Assembly: GCF_010499245.1 (NCBI RefSeq)
Contig: NZ_JAAGOW010000005.1
Location: forward strand, 744,001-808,000
From: Variovorax sp. WS11
GTDB lineage: Bacteria; Pseudomonadota; Gammaproteobacteria; Burkholderiales; Burkholderiaceae_C
Direction: 5' to 3'
Length of the DNA stretch: 64,000 nucleotides
Shown here piece by piece: positions 33,143-41,819 of this stretch. The notes below the pieces were generated by a model, which saw only the letters and a program-made list of their open reading frames with translations, did not search any database and was not told the DNA's origin. The translations under genes were made by a program, and so were the position numbers. How positions within the stretch are numbered: position 1 is the stretch's first letter; the number at the start of each line of letters is the position of its first letter.

Positions 33143-34141
33143 TCACTCCTCGCTGCGGAATCCCGAGGCCTGCACCAGGGGACGCCAGAAGTCACGCTCC
33201 TCGCCCAGCATGCGTTTGACTGCGGCGCCGGGCAGGCCCGTGGCCTCCAGGCCTGCGCGCGTCATCGCGCTCCTCACCTGCGGCTGCTGCATGGCGGCCA
33301 CGAAGGCCCGTTCCAGGCGCTGCACGACCGCCGCAGGCGTGCCTGCGGGAACGAAGGCGCTGTACGAGGCGTTCGCATGGTCGAAGGCATCGATGCCGGC
33401 CTCGCGCGCGGTCGGAACATCTGGCAGGGACGCGTTGCGGCGCGTGCCGGAGACTGCCAGGATGCGCACCTTGCCGCCGCGATGGAGCTCCAACTGGCTG
33501 GCCAGGGCATCCGCGCTCAGGGGAACGTGCCCGCCGACCAGGTCGGTCACCAGCGGCGCGCCACCCTTGTAGGCCACGGGCGTCAGCGGAACGCCCACGG
33601 TCTTGGCCATGCCGAGGACGGCGAAGTGCAGTGTCCCGCCCAGGTTGGTGAGCCCCACGCTCGCCTGCGACGGGTTGGCGCGCACCCAGCCCACGTAGTC
33701 CTGCAAGGTCTTGTAGGGCCGGTCCGCGCCGGTGGAAATCACCGTGGGAACCTCGGCAAGATGGGCCACGGGAATGAAGTCGCGATCGACGTCATAGGCC
33801 AGTTGCCTGTAGGTCATCGGGAAGATGACCAACGGCGCGTTGGAAGACAGGAGCACGGTCCTGCCATCGGGCGCAGCGCGCTTCGCATACTCGATGGAGA
33901 TCCGCGTGGCGGCGCCGGGCCGGTTGTCCACGATCACCTGTTCCTCGCCACCGGTGCGCAGTTGCTCGGCGAGCGCCCGCGCCAGCGTGTCCAGCGCGCC
34001 GCCGGGTGGAAACCCGACGACGAGGCGCAGCGGATGGGCGCCTCCGGCCGGCACTTGCGCTTGCGCCGGCGCCGAGGCGACTGCAAGCGCCGCAAAGCCT
34101 GCGACCCACAACGAGGAACGGAAATACTGCAACACATTCAT
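33143..34141 (-). CDS. Bug/TctC-family periplasmic solute receptor
   Basis: A 332-residue receptor. Signal peptide ending ASAPAQAQ (about 27), ligand loop LVVGFPPGGALDTLARALAE, then VIVDNRPGAATRISIEYAK, in which the usual GxxG after the Pro is altered. The ATG at 34141 shares one base with the amidase stop (TGATG), so translation is coupled; an upstream ATG at 34165 is inside the amidase gene and unlikely. The ligand is likely related to an amide or its product. Confidence 0.93.
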   Translation of the reverse strand: MNVLQYFRSSLWVAGFAALAVASAPAQAQVPAGGAHPLRLVVGFPPGGALDTLARALAEQLRTGGEEQVIVDNRPGAATRISIEYAKRAAPDGRTVLLSSNAPLVIFPMTYRQLAYDVDRDFIPVAHLAEVPTVISTGADRPYKTLQDYVGWVRANPSQASVGLTNLGGTLHFAVLGMAKTVGVPLTPVAYKGGAPLVTDLVGGHVPLSADALASQLELHRGGKVRILAVSGTRRNASLPDVPTAREAGIDAFDHANASYSAFVPAGTPAAVVQRLERAFVAAMQQPQVRSAMTRAGLEATGLPGAAVKRMLGEERDFWRPLVQASGFRSEE

Positions 34142-35577
34142 CACTGCACCTCTAGATCCGGCCAACGGCCCAAAAGATTACTGGCGGCTTCGAACACCGC
34201 CGCCGCGGCAAGAAGGTCCGACTCCTGGCGCAGGCGCCCCACCAGCTGCAGCCCGATCGGGAGTCCGTCGCGCCCGAAGCCGCAGGGGATGGTGATCGCG
34301 GGGTGGCCCGTCAGATTGAAGGGCATGGTCCAGGGGAACCAGTTGGAGCGCACCTCGTCGAAGAGCCGCCCGTCGATCTCGAGCTTGCCGAACAGGTCCT
34401 GGTCGATCGGCAGGGCGGTGCGCGCAAGCGTGGGGACCACGATGAAATCGTGGTCACGCAGCAGCGCCTGCACATGCCGGAACAGCCGGGTGCGAGCGAA
34501 GTTTGCTTGCTGGTAGTCCACTGCGGTGTAGTCGTTCGCGAGCGCGAGCTGCTGCAGCAGGGAGGGGCTCATCCGATCCGGCTGCTCCTCGGCCATCTTG
34601 CCGAAGCGTGCCTTCCACACCGTGTGATTGATGGTGCGCCAAAGCGGCTCGATGTCGAAGTCCGACGCCGGCGGCATCTCGGCCAGCTCCGCGCCCAGGT
34701 CCCGCAACAGTCCCAGGGCAGACTCGAAGCAGGACGCAACGTCGGCAGCGATCGGCCTTCCGGACGGCACATCCGCGAAGAGGATGCGCTTGCCGCGCAG
34801 GCTCCTCGCCGATTGCACGGCTTGCAGGTAGTCCGCAGCCTGGGCGCCGGCAGACCAGGGGTCGCAGGCATCCTCGCCCGCCATCGCCTGGAGCATGAGC
34901 GCGGTGTCGGCGACCGTGCGCGAGATGGGCGTGACGTAGGTGAGATTGCCGATGACGTCCTCCGCCTGCGAATGCGGAACCAGGCCGATCGACTGCTTCA
35001 GGCCCACGACGCCATTGCAGGCCGCCGGGATCCGCGTGGAGCCTCCGCCATCCGTGGCGATGCCGATCGGTGCGAGCCCTGCCGCCACCGCCACGGCTGC
35101 GCCGCCGCTCGATCCGCCGCTGGTGCGATCCGGGTGCCATGCGTTGCGCGTGCGTCCGAACAAGGGCGCATCGGTCAGGCACTTCGAGCCGAACTCCGAG
35201 GTCGTCGTTTTCCCGACGAGGATCGCGCCCTGGTGACGCAGGCGGGCGATGGCCACCGCGTCCTCGGCCGGGATGTTGTCGGCGAACAGCAGCGAACCGA
35301 AGGTGGTCTTCACGCCCTGGGTGTTGACCAGGTCCTTGCAGGCATAGGGAATGCCGTGGAGCAGCCCCGTGGCTTCGCCGCGCATGACGGCCTGCTCCGC
35401 AGCCTTGGCGTCGCGCATGGCCTCGTCCGCGCAGAGCGTGATGAAGCAATTGAGCTTCGGCTGCAGCCGCGCGGCGCGGTCCAGCACGGCACGGGTCACC
35501 TCCACGGGCGAGACTTCACGGCGCGCGATCGCTTCGCGAAGCCGCACGGCAGTCCAGAAGCAAAGTTCCTCGGTCAT
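34141..35577 (-). CDS. Amidase-signature family hydrolase
   Basis: A 478-residue amidase. The Ser-cisSer-Lys triad is visible: Lys81 in HGIPYACKDLVN, Ser156/157 in RTSGGSSGGAAVA, and the nucleophile Ser180 in DGGGSTRIPA. C-terminal NLTGHPAITIPCGFGRDGLPIGLQLV is typical. It hydrolyses a C-N amide bond in the cytoplasm. It is the first gene of a minus-strand operon with two Bug receptors and an aldolase-fold protein, and diverges from a LysR gene. The amide substrate cannot be named. Confidence 0.94.
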   Translation of the reverse strand: MTEELCFWTAVRLREAIARREVSPVEVTRAVLDRAARLQPKLNCFITLCADEAMRDAKAAEQAVMRGEATGLLHGIPYACKDLVNTQGVKTTFGSLLFADNIPAEDAVAIARLRHQGAILVGKTTTSEFGSKCLTDAPLFGRTRNAWHPDRTSGGSSGGAAVAVAAGLAPIGIATDGGGSTRIPAACNGVVGLKQSIGLVPHSQAEDVIGNLTYVTPISRTVADTALMLQAMAGEDACDPWSAGAQAADYLQAVQSARSLRGKRILFADVPSGRPIAADVASCFESALGLLRDLGAELAEMPPASDFDIEPLWRTINHTVWKARFGKMAEEQPDRMSPSLLQQLALANDYTAVDYQQANFARTRLFRHVQALLRDHDFIVVPTLARTALPIDQDLFGKLEIDGRLFDEVRSNWFPWTMPFNLTGHPAITIPCGFGRDGLPIGLQLVGRLRQESDLLAAAAVFEAASNLLGRWPDLEVQ

Positions 35578-35675
35578 CCAGCATCCCTCTGTCAGATGCC
35601 GGCCACTTCAGCCGGCGACAGGATCAAGAGTGCCAACGACCTGCTTGTCGGTCCAATACTCGTTCACAATCCGCA

Positions 35676-35692
35676 CATATCGAAATCGTATG
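35676..35692. promoter_or_regulatory. Probable LysR-type box
   Basis: CATA-N9-TATG gives the T-N11-A pattern of LysR boxes with symmetric flanks. It overlaps the LysR start codon and lies about 100 bases upstream of the amidase ATG, the usual place for an activator that also represses itself. Confidence 0.5.
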
Positions 35693-36577
35693 AGCATGGA
35701 TCTCAAGAGCTTGCGTTACTTCGTCGCCGTGGCAGAGGCCCGCAGCGTCGGCAAGGCGGCCCAGCGGCTGCACATGGCGCAGCCGCCGTTGTCCGTCCAG
35801 ATTCGCAACCTCGAGGCGCAGGTCGGGACGCCGCTGTTCCTGCGCGAATCGACGGGAATGCGGCTCACCGACGCAGGCAGTGCCCTGTTCGCGCGCGCGC
35901 GTGAAGCCCTGGCCCTGGCGCACGAAGGCTTCGAGGCCGCTCGCGCGGTCGGGTCCGGACGACGCGGCCGGCTCACGGTGGGCTACATGTTCTCCTTGGG
36001 CTACGCCATCCTGCCCAAGCTCGTCCCCCTTCTTCATCGCACCTTGCCGGACGTCGAACTGCAATTCGTCGAGATGAGTGCTGCCACTTGTGAAGCGCAG
36101 GTCCTGCAGCATAAGGTGACCGTCGGCTTGTGCATGCCGGCGATCCAGCGCGCCGAAGTGGCCAACACCATCGTCGGCACGCAGCCGCTGCGGCTCGCCA
36201 TGCCGTCACGCTCGCCGCTCGCCCGTCTCGCCTCGGTTCCGATGGAACGGCTTCAGGGCCAGAAGATGATTGCCCTGCCTTCGCTCAGGGAGGACGTGGA
36301 CACCTCGATGGTGGCCGCCCTGTTTCGGCGGCACCAGGTGACGGTTCAGGTGGTCGAGCGCGTGGAAACCGTGCACGCTGCGCTGGCTCTGGTGCTCGCC
36401 GGCGAGGGCTGTGCCGTGGTTCCTGCGTGCGCTGCCGCGGGCCTGCCTCCGGGTGTCGTCGTGCGCAAGCTGACGGGCGTCAGCGAAGGCTTCGATGTGG
36501 CCGTCTCCCGGCGCCACGACGTGGACAGTCCGTTCATCGAGCCGTTCATCGCCGCTGCGAGGCAGGCGCTGCGATAA
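35690..36577 (+). CDS. LysR-family transcriptional regulator
   Basis: A 295-residue regulator from the ATG at 35690, or 293 from the ATG at 35696; neither has a good ribosome site. The HTH is plain: LKSLRYFVAVAEARSVGKAAQRLHMAQPPLSVQIRNLE, followed by GTPLFLREST and the two-lobed effector domain (TVGYMFSLGYAILPKLVPLL; VVERVETVHAALALVLAGEGCAVVP). Similar to CatR/BenM-type regulators in the helix order. Divergent from the amidase operon, which it most likely activates. Confidence 0.93.
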   Translation: MSMDLKSLRYFVAVAEARSVGKAAQRLHMAQPPLSVQIRNLEAQVGTPLFLRESTGMRLTDAGSALFARAREALALAHEGFEAARAVGSGRRGRLTVGYMFSLGYAILPKLVPLLHRTLPDVELQFVEMSAATCEAQVLQHKVTVGLCMPAIQRAEVANTIVGTQPLRLAMPSRSPLARLASVPMERLQGQKMIALPSLREDVDTSMVAALFRRHQVTVQVVERVETVHAALALVLAGEGCAVVPACAAAGLPPGVVVRKLTGVSEGFDVAVSRRHDVDSPFIEPFIAAARQALR

Positions 36578-36585
36578 GACGGCGT

Positions 36586-37815
36586 TCACTGCGACTTCAG
36601 GTACTGGGCGAGATCTGCAATCTCCTGCGGCGTGAGGCCCAGCGATCGCCGGGTGTTGTAGGTCGCGGCGACCTCTTCGAGCGTGGCGGCGGATCCGTCG
36701 TGGAAGTAGGGCGCGTGCTGCCAAGCGCCTCGCAGCGGCGAGCTGCGGTACATCCTGGTCGCCGAGCGGGCGGCGTAGCTCGGCGTTTCCGGTTCCGCCA
36801 TCGAGTCGGCGGGCGGATGCAACGTCGAATTGGCGTCCGTGAGGAGGGCGCCGCTGTGACAGGTCACGCACTTTCCCGCGCCGTCGAAGACCATCTTGCC
36901 GCGCGCGGCTGCAGCGGGGTCGAAGCTGCCCGCGGGTGCGGCAGGGGCCTTCAATGACAGCTGGTACGCCTGCAACGCAGCCAGCTTGCTCGTGACCAGG
37001 TCCACGGTGCCGTTGGTGATGTTCAGGTTCAGGCGCGGGTCGGAAAAGTTGCCCTGGCCGCCCATCTGGGTCACGGCGACATAGCGGTTCCAGTAGGCGA
37101 TGTCGGCCCCGTCGCCCGTGAAGGTCACGCTGTGAATGCCCTCCAGGCCATAGGCCGGCGGGATGACCACCGGCTTGTTGAGACCATCGATGTTGAAGCG
37201 CGGGTCGTACTTGCCCTTGCCCCAGGAGAGATAGACGGCCTTCCTGGCGGCGTCCAACGCAGGGGAGAGCGCGATGATGGCGCCGGGGTTCAGGTCCCGA
37301 TTGGCCCAGCCATCGAGCCGCTTGCCGATGCCTGGCGCGAAGGAGTTGTCGACCGTCGAGTGGCAGAGCGCGCAGGTGATGCCGACGCGGGTCAGCGCAT
37401 CCTTGCCGTTGACAGTTTCCACGGTGCCCTTGAGGCCGACCACCGCGTCGAGCTTCAGCAAGGCAACGGTCGTGGCGGGGCTCGCGAGATCGACGCTGCC
37501 GTCCTGGATGCCCGCCACCACGGACGGCGGCAGCGCCTCGGCGTCGACCTTCAGCCCAACCGCCAGCGCTGTCGCGGGGCTGACCGCGGTGCTGATGACC
37601 TCATGCATCCGAAGCGTGTCGGTCCATCGAGCTTCGTCGCCGAAGGTGTCGAAGCGGAAGATCTTCTGGCCCTCCGCGATGAGCGCGCGGCCTGGTTGGC
37701 GGCCGAGCCGCTCGTGCCTCCCAACTCCGCCACCACCGCCACCACCGCCACATGCAACGGTCAGCGCGGCAGCGGCCGCGAGAGCGACTGGAGTTCGACA
37801 ACGTGACGTGATCAT
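36586..37815 (-). CDS. Di-haem c-type cytochrome lipoprotein, MauG/peroxidase-like
   Basis: A 409-residue exported protein. A lipoprotein signal ends LTVAC (about residue 20), followed by a run of eight Gly. Two CxxCH haem-binding motifs are visible: ITCALCHSTVD (middle) and KCVTCHSGALL (late), the second after a GKMVF segment. The C-terminal AWQHAPYFHDGSAATLEEVAATY is typical of bacterial cytochrome-c peroxidase-like proteins and oxidases. It probably sits at the outer face of a membrane in the periplasm. The ATG at 37815 has GAGGAG upstream. Convergent with the LysR gene. Confidence 0.88.
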   Translation of the reverse strand: MITSRCRTPVALAAAAALTVACGGGGGGGGVGRHERLGRQPGRALIAEGQKIFRFDTFGDEARWTDTLRMHEVISTAVSPATALAVGLKVDAEALPPSVVAGIQDGSVDLASPATTVALLKLDAVVGLKGTVETVNGKDALTRVGITCALCHSTVDNSFAPGIGKRLDGWANRDLNPGAIIALSPALDAARKAVYLSWGKGKYDPRFNIDGLNKPVVIPPAYGLEGIHSVTFTGDGADIAYWNRYVAVTQMGGQGNFSDPRLNLNITNGTVDLVTSKLAALQAYQLSLKAPAAPAGSFDPAAAARGKMVFDGAGKCVTCHSGALLTDANSTLHPPADSMAEPETPSYAARSATRMYRSSPLRGAWQHAPYFHDGSAATLEEVAATYNTRRSLGLTPQEIADLAQYLKSQ

Positions 37816-37977
37816 GCGCAGCTCCTCGACGGACACTGGGCTGCGTGACGCCCGCAGCGGATGGCGAATCAGCAGCCTGTGTCCATTGGATGGAGCAGGG
37901 GATCGTCCTGTTCCCAGCGCCGCGGGCAGCGCCGGCGGGCCGAGCGCTGCGAAAAGCGAGCAGAGAAGCGTGCTTCG

Positions 37978-39291
37978 CTAAGGCTGCTGCAGCCGCTGAA
38001 GCAGCTCCACGCTCGGATAGCCATCCGCAGGCAGGCCGACACTGCGCTGATAGCGGCGCAACCCGTCACGCGTGGCCGGGCCCATCACGCCGTCGGGCGT
38101 TCCGCTGGCGAAGCCGCGCTGGTTGAGCGCGGTCTGAAGCTCGAGCAACTGGCTGCGCGTGAGAACGACCAGATCGCGCGGCCAGGACGCCTGCACGCCG
38201 GAGCCGCCGCCCAGGCGCTGCGCCAGAAGGCCGACCGCCAGCGCGTAGCTGGTCGAGTTGTTGTAGCGCAGGATGGCGCGGAAGTTCGGTCCGACCAGGA
38301 AGGCGGGCCCACGAGCGCCGGCGGGCAGCAGGATGGTGCCGTCGTCGAATTCCGGCAGCTGCTGGCCCTCCACCGCACGCAGCCCCTCGGCGGCCCATTG
38401 AGCGGTGGACTGGCGCACGGCCGTGTCGGCGCGGCCGAAGTCGAAGCCCGGCGGCAGCCGGACTTCGACGCCCCAGGGCTTGCCCGCTTGCCAGCCCGCG
38501 CGCGAGAGGAAGTTCGCGGTCGAGGCCATGACGTCCGCCATGCTGCCCCAGATGTCGCGCCGGCTATCGCCGTCGGCATCCACCGCGTAGGCCAGGAAGT
38601 TCGACGGCAGGAACTGGGTCTGGCCCATCGCACCCGCCCAGGAGCCGATCATGCGTTCGCGCGCGATGTCGCCGCTGTCGAGGATCTTCAGGGCCGCGAG
38701 CAACTCGGCGCGCGCCCAGTCGCCGCGACGCCCCTCGAAGCCGAGCGTCGCGAGTGCGTCGACGGTCGGGGTGTTGCCGTAGTTGCTGCCGTAGTTGCTC
38801 TCCATGCCCCAGATCGCGACAAGGATGCCGGGCGGCACGCCGTAGCGCGACGCCGCCGCTTCGGTCTCGATGCGCAACTGCAGGAGCTTGTCCTGGCCTG
38901 CCGCCACGCGTTGGGGCGTCACGGCGTTCTCGAGGTAGTCCCAGACCGTGCGCGTGAGCTCGGGCTGCGCGCGGTCCAGTTCGATGACGCGGGGCAGGTA
39001 CTGGACGTTGTCGAAGGCACTGCGCAGCGTTGCCTCGCTGATGCCTCTTGCGCGCGCGCTGGCGCGGAAGTCCGCCACCCACTGTGCGAAGCCCGGTTGC
39101 AGCTCCGCTTCGCCTGGTGGCGCGGGCATGGGCGCGGGGGGCGTTGTGGCTGCTGCGGGGCTCGCGGTCGGCGGCGATGGCTGCAAGGGCGCGGTGGCCG
39201 GCGCAGAGGCGCAGCCTCCCAGCAGGGCAAGCGCGAGCGCCATCAGGGCGAGACGAGGGAAACGCGGCAAAGGGCAATGGACTTGATGCAT
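37978..39291 (-). CDS. Lytic murein transglycosylase, MltB-like, with peptidoglycan-binding domain
   Basis: A 437-residue lipoprotein: signal ends ALLGGC (about 27), then a Pro/Ala-rich linker. The catalytic domain contains VAIWGMESNYGSNYGNTPTVDAL with the catalytic Glu, GSWAGAMGQTQFLPSNFL, and GDSRRDIWGSMADVMASTANFL. A C-terminal peptidoglycan-binding 1 domain follows (LQTALNQRGFASGTPDGVMGPATRDGLRRYQR). It cleaves glycan strands to form anhydromuropeptides at the envelope. Monocistronic; the gap 37816-37977 holds no gene. Confidence 0.94.
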   Translation of the reverse strand: MHQVHCPLPRFPRLALMALALALLGGCASAPATAPLQPSPPTASPAAATTPPAPMPAPPGEAELQPGFAQWVADFRASARARGISEATLRSAFDNVQYLPRVIELDRAQPELTRTVWDYLENAVTPQRVAAGQDKLLQLRIETEAAASRYGVPPGILVAIWGMESNYGSNYGNTPTVDALATLGFEGRRGDWARAELLAALKILDSGDIARERMIGSWAGAMGQTQFLPSNFLAYAVDADGDSRRDIWGSMADVMASTANFLSRAGWQAGKPWGVEVRLPPGFDFGRADTAVRQSTAQWAAEGLRAVEGQQLPEFDDGTILLPAGARGPAFLVGPNFRAILRYNNSTSYALAVGLLAQRLGGGSGVQASWPRDLVVLTRSQLLELQTALNQRGFASGTPDGVMGPATRDGLRRYQRSVGLPADGYPSVELLQRLQQP

Positions 39292-39467
39292 CCCATCGAT
39301 TTTTACCCTGCAATCGTCAGGGCTGTCCGTGGCGGGTCAAGTTGGCAGCCGGCACCGCGTTGCTCTTACGTCGCGCATCGTCCCGTTCTGACAAGGAGCG
39401 ACGCGAGGTCTGGGAGGATTTCTTCACCGCAACAGATTGCACCGCCCAGCGACGAAGGACCTTGAAG

Positions 39468-39761
39468 ATGATGCCAAACGACCTCGATGAACCGACCCCG
39501 ACCGTCGCGGATGAAGCCAGCGCCGTGGTCGACGACGCGCAGGTGATATCGAAAACGCTGCCCACGGCATCGGTGCCGCCGGGCACAGCGCGACTCAAAA
39601 GTCAGGTGGAGCACTCGCTCGACGTTGTGCGCGGCTATGTGATCCGGCAGCCGATGTGTGCGGTGTTGATCGCCGCGATCGGGGGTGCTGCGTTGTCCGC
39701 TTTGCTAAGCGGCCGGCGGCGCGCCGACGACGCCTGGCGCGAGCAACCGACCTATCGGTAA
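39468..39761 (+). CDS. Small membrane-anchored protein, DUF883/ElaB-like
   Basis: A 97-residue protein. An acidic N-terminal half is followed by a helix (KSQVEHSLDVVRGYVIRQP) and a single glycine-containing membrane segment (MCAVLIAAIGGAALSALLSG), then a basic tail RRRADD. This order resembles ElaB/YqjD-type proteins that anchor ribosomes or act at the inner membrane, but identity is uncertain. A GAAGGACC lies upstream. Its last 10 bases overlap the convergent unknown gene. Confidence 0.7.
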   Translation: MMPNDLDEPTPTVADEASAVVDDAQVISKTLPTASVPPGTARLKSQVEHSLDVVRGYVIRQPMCAVLIAAIGGAALSALLSGRRRADDAWREQPTYR

Positions 39762-40168
39762 AGCGCCTCGACTTTGCTATTCGGCCCGGCCTCGTTTCGG
39801 CGAGGCGTGTACAGGCATTCGCCCCCGTCCTCATCGCTGGAGATGTACGAGACCATGATCCCGTCCAGGTCGGCGAGCGGCTGCAGGAATGCGATGAACT
39901 GGGATGCGGAGATGCCTTCGGCCTTGATAGCGTTCCAATGCCTGAACAGCGTCGCCTGCACGGCCGCCTCTCGCGCTTCCGCTTCGCTCGCGGCGAATTC
40001 AACTTCGGCGGCAGAAGAAGAAGAAGAAGGGGTCGCGCGATCGTTCTTGCGAAAGAAGTTCGCGAGCGAGGATGCGAGCGTCGCTCCGCCGGCAGAGGCG
40101 CGAGGCCGCAATGCATAGGCATCCAAATCTCGGGGTACCGTTGCGGTGTCATCGCTGCGCTGATTCAT
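39752..40168 (-). CDS. Unknown protein with Ser repeat
   Basis: A 138-residue protein, unrecognised. Residues 47-52 are a run of Ser coded by a triplet repeat (TCT/TCC on the gene strand, seen as GAAGAAGAA in the other strand), followed by a charged helical stretch EVEFAASEAEAREAAVQ. The C-terminal half (FRHWNAIKAEGISASQFIAFLQPLADLDG) looks globular. The ATG at 40168 follows a GGAG. Next to it, 40169-40420 holds no gene. Confidence 0.65.
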   Translation of the reverse strand: MNQRSDDTATVPRDLDAYALRPRASAGGATLASSLANFFRKNDRATPSSSSSAAEVEFAASEAEAREAAVQATLFRHWNAIKAEGISASQFIAFLQPLADLDGIMVSYISSDEDGGECLYTPRRNEAGPNSKVEALYR

Positions 40169-40420
40169 GGGCCGAACTCCTTCGGGTGCTCATGTGGACT
40201 TGAGCGCAATGCTAGGGCGTGCGGCGGAGGCAGGTCGTCAATTTGCGGTTCGGTCCTACGCTGAAAGCTTGCATTTCTCGTGACGTGCCTGCAGGAGCAT
40301 GATTGCGCACTCGAGCGTGTTGCCAGACGTGAGTTCCAAAGTCGTCAGTTGAAGGCGGGTCGGCGTGGCGATGGCCTCTGCATCATCTTCCGGTGTAACG
40401 CCGTGAAGAGCAACCAGTGG

Positions 40421-40732
40421 TCAGTGGCGCCGCGCAGCCAGCAGCGATTCGGCAGTTGCTGTCCGCCCGGAGCGGCGACAGATGTCTTCGAGCTCCTGGA
40501 TAACGACGTCGATTCGTTGCAGAAACAATGCCCGGCTGCCGGGTGGGGCACGTGTGTTCAACGCCCAGGTGAGTTCAGCCAGGCGCTCTGCTCCCGCACA
40601 GCGTGCCCACGGCCGCAGGTCGCAATAGCAAAGGAGCGCGAGGCGCCCGAGGTCTTCCCTGCGCCGCGCATGGCTAACGTCCGCAACGAGATCGTCGAGG
40701 CCCAGCAAGAGACTGTCTGAGAGCGTATCCAT
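40421..40732 (-). CDS. Small unknown protein
   Basis: A 103-residue, Leu/Arg-rich helical protein, not recognised (LALLCYCDLRPWARCAGAERLAELTWAL). The start at 40732 is uncertain because no ribosome site is visible; ATG at 40747 is an alternative. It lies on the same strand as the GAF protein, about 110 bases downstream of it. Hypothetical. Confidence 0.5.
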   Translation of the reverse strand: MDTLSDSLLLGLDDLVADVSHARRREDLGRLALLCYCDLRPWARCAGAERLAELTWALNTRAPPGSRALFLQRIDVVIQELEDICRRSGRTATAESLLAARRH

Positions 40733-40845
40733 GGTGCAGTGCAGCATTTTGCGTGTGGGGGTATGCGGAAAGTAGAGTGCGCGACCTAACGCGCGGCTCG
40801 ATTCCTGCAGGCGCTCCAAGCGGCTGGACCCACGGTGCTCCGCCG

Positions 40846-41304
40846 TCAGTGCTCGACGAGAAAGCTCGGCATGAGCTTGGCGGCGCTCTTCAGAAGCTCG
40901 AACTCATCGTCCGAGAGCGGCAGGGATGCCAAGTCGAAATGGCTCAGCGTGCCCCACGGTTCGCCGGCGTCGCTCATCAGTGGAACGCTGTGATACGAGA
41001 CGACCACGCCCTGGTAAGGGTGACCTTTGAGCCTCGTGTCGGCCGCCGAGTCGTTCGTCCGGAACACGCCATCGCGAAGCACGAACTGGCAAAAGCTCGC
41101 GTCGAAAGGCACCGCCGCAAGGAACTCGGGCCGCATCTCTCCTGCTTTGTCGTGAAACAAAACGTTGCGAAGGAGGGGGCCGGCGAACCGATAGACCGCG
41201 CTGAACCGGTGCGGCACGCCTTCGTTCAAGTAGGCGAGTGCAGCACTCGGGCCCTCGGCACGCAGGATGGCCGAAAACGTCTCCAGATCGCGGGGCAACG
41301 CCAT
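40846..41304 (-). CDS. Stand-alone GAF-domain protein
   Basis: A 152-residue protein. After an N-terminal helical part (ETFSAILRAEGPSAALAYLN) comes a GAF-like fold: VPHRFSAVYRFAG, FDASFCQFVLRDGVFRTNDSAAD, HPYQGVVVSYHSVPLMSDAGEPWGTLSHFD. The FCQF Cys and surrounding residues are typical of small-molecule-binding GAF domains. No output domain is fused. Possible role: ligand or redox sensing. No ribosome site is obvious before the ATG at 41304. Confidence 0.75.
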   Translation of the reverse strand: MALPRDLETFSAILRAEGPSAALAYLNEGVPHRFSAVYRFAGPLLRNVLFHDKAGEMRPEFLAAVPFDASFCQFVLRDGVFRTNDSAADTRLKGHPYQGVVVSYHSVPLMSDAGEPWGTLSHFDLASLPLSDDEFELLKSAAKLMPSFLVEH

Positions 41305-41342
41305 GGCTTGATTGTCGCGTTGCGCGAGTACGCCGAACGAAC

Positions 41343-41380
41343 AAAAACCCCCACGCCAGGGGTGTCGCTGGCGAGGGGGT
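41343..41380 (-). terminator. Rho-independent terminator
   Basis: On the minus strand ACCCCC, a 1-base mismatch, then CGCCAG pairs across an 8-base loop with CTGGCG and GGGGGT, immediately followed by TTTTTG. It lies 20 bases after the stop of the small secreted protein gene (41400) and should end its transcription. Confidence 0.8.
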
Positions 41381-41399
41381 GCGCAGGAGCCACGTGTGC

Positions 41400-41672
41400 T
41401 CAGTATCGATACGGGTTGTGCGGACGGCGGTCGTAGCGGTTGGGCACGCCATCGCGATCGCTGTCTCTGCGCGCATGGCGGTTGTAAGCCCGATGGTCAT
41501 GACGCGAGTCGTAGCCATGCCGGACGATGTGACGCGGCGGGGGCGGCGGAACGACGACGATGTGGGGGCGATAACCCCTGTCACCGTGGTGCGGCTGCGC
41601 CTGTGCCGCACCGCTCAACGTAGCCAGGGCGACCGCGGCTGCAGCGCCGAACGCGAAAAACATCTTCTTCAT
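41400..41672 (-). CDS. Small secreted His/Arg/Tyr-rich protein
   Basis: A 90-residue protein with a signal peptide (MKKMFFAFGAAAAVALATLSG, cut near AQAQ). The mature part holds a VVVPPPPPRH proline run, many His and Arg, and a DSDRDGVPNRYDRRPHNPYRY tail, resembling calcium-type DxDxDG loops. Role unknown; metal or polyanion binding is possible. GAAGGAG precedes the ATG, and a strong terminator follows. Confidence 0.8.
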   Translation of the reverse strand: MKKMFFAFGAAAAVALATLSGAAQAQPHHGDRGYRPHIVVVPPPPPRHIVRHGYDSRHDHRAYNRHARRDSDRDGVPNRYDRRPHNPYRY

Positions 41673-41819
41673 GGCAGCTCCTTCGAGGCATTGTGTTCAG
41701 GAGCCCCAATCCTGCAGGCCAGAGGTAAAGCACGCGTGAGGCTGCAGCGAAGTTCGGTGAACTTCTGTTCAAGTGAGGCAGGTTCTGCCTGCGGCCACCG
41801 TGGGCCGCCCGCCGGAGCA

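Noticed and set aside
37960..37985. Possible terminator after the lytic transglycosylase
   Set aside because: GAAGC/GCTTC makes a 5-bp stem and the T-run is not adjacent.
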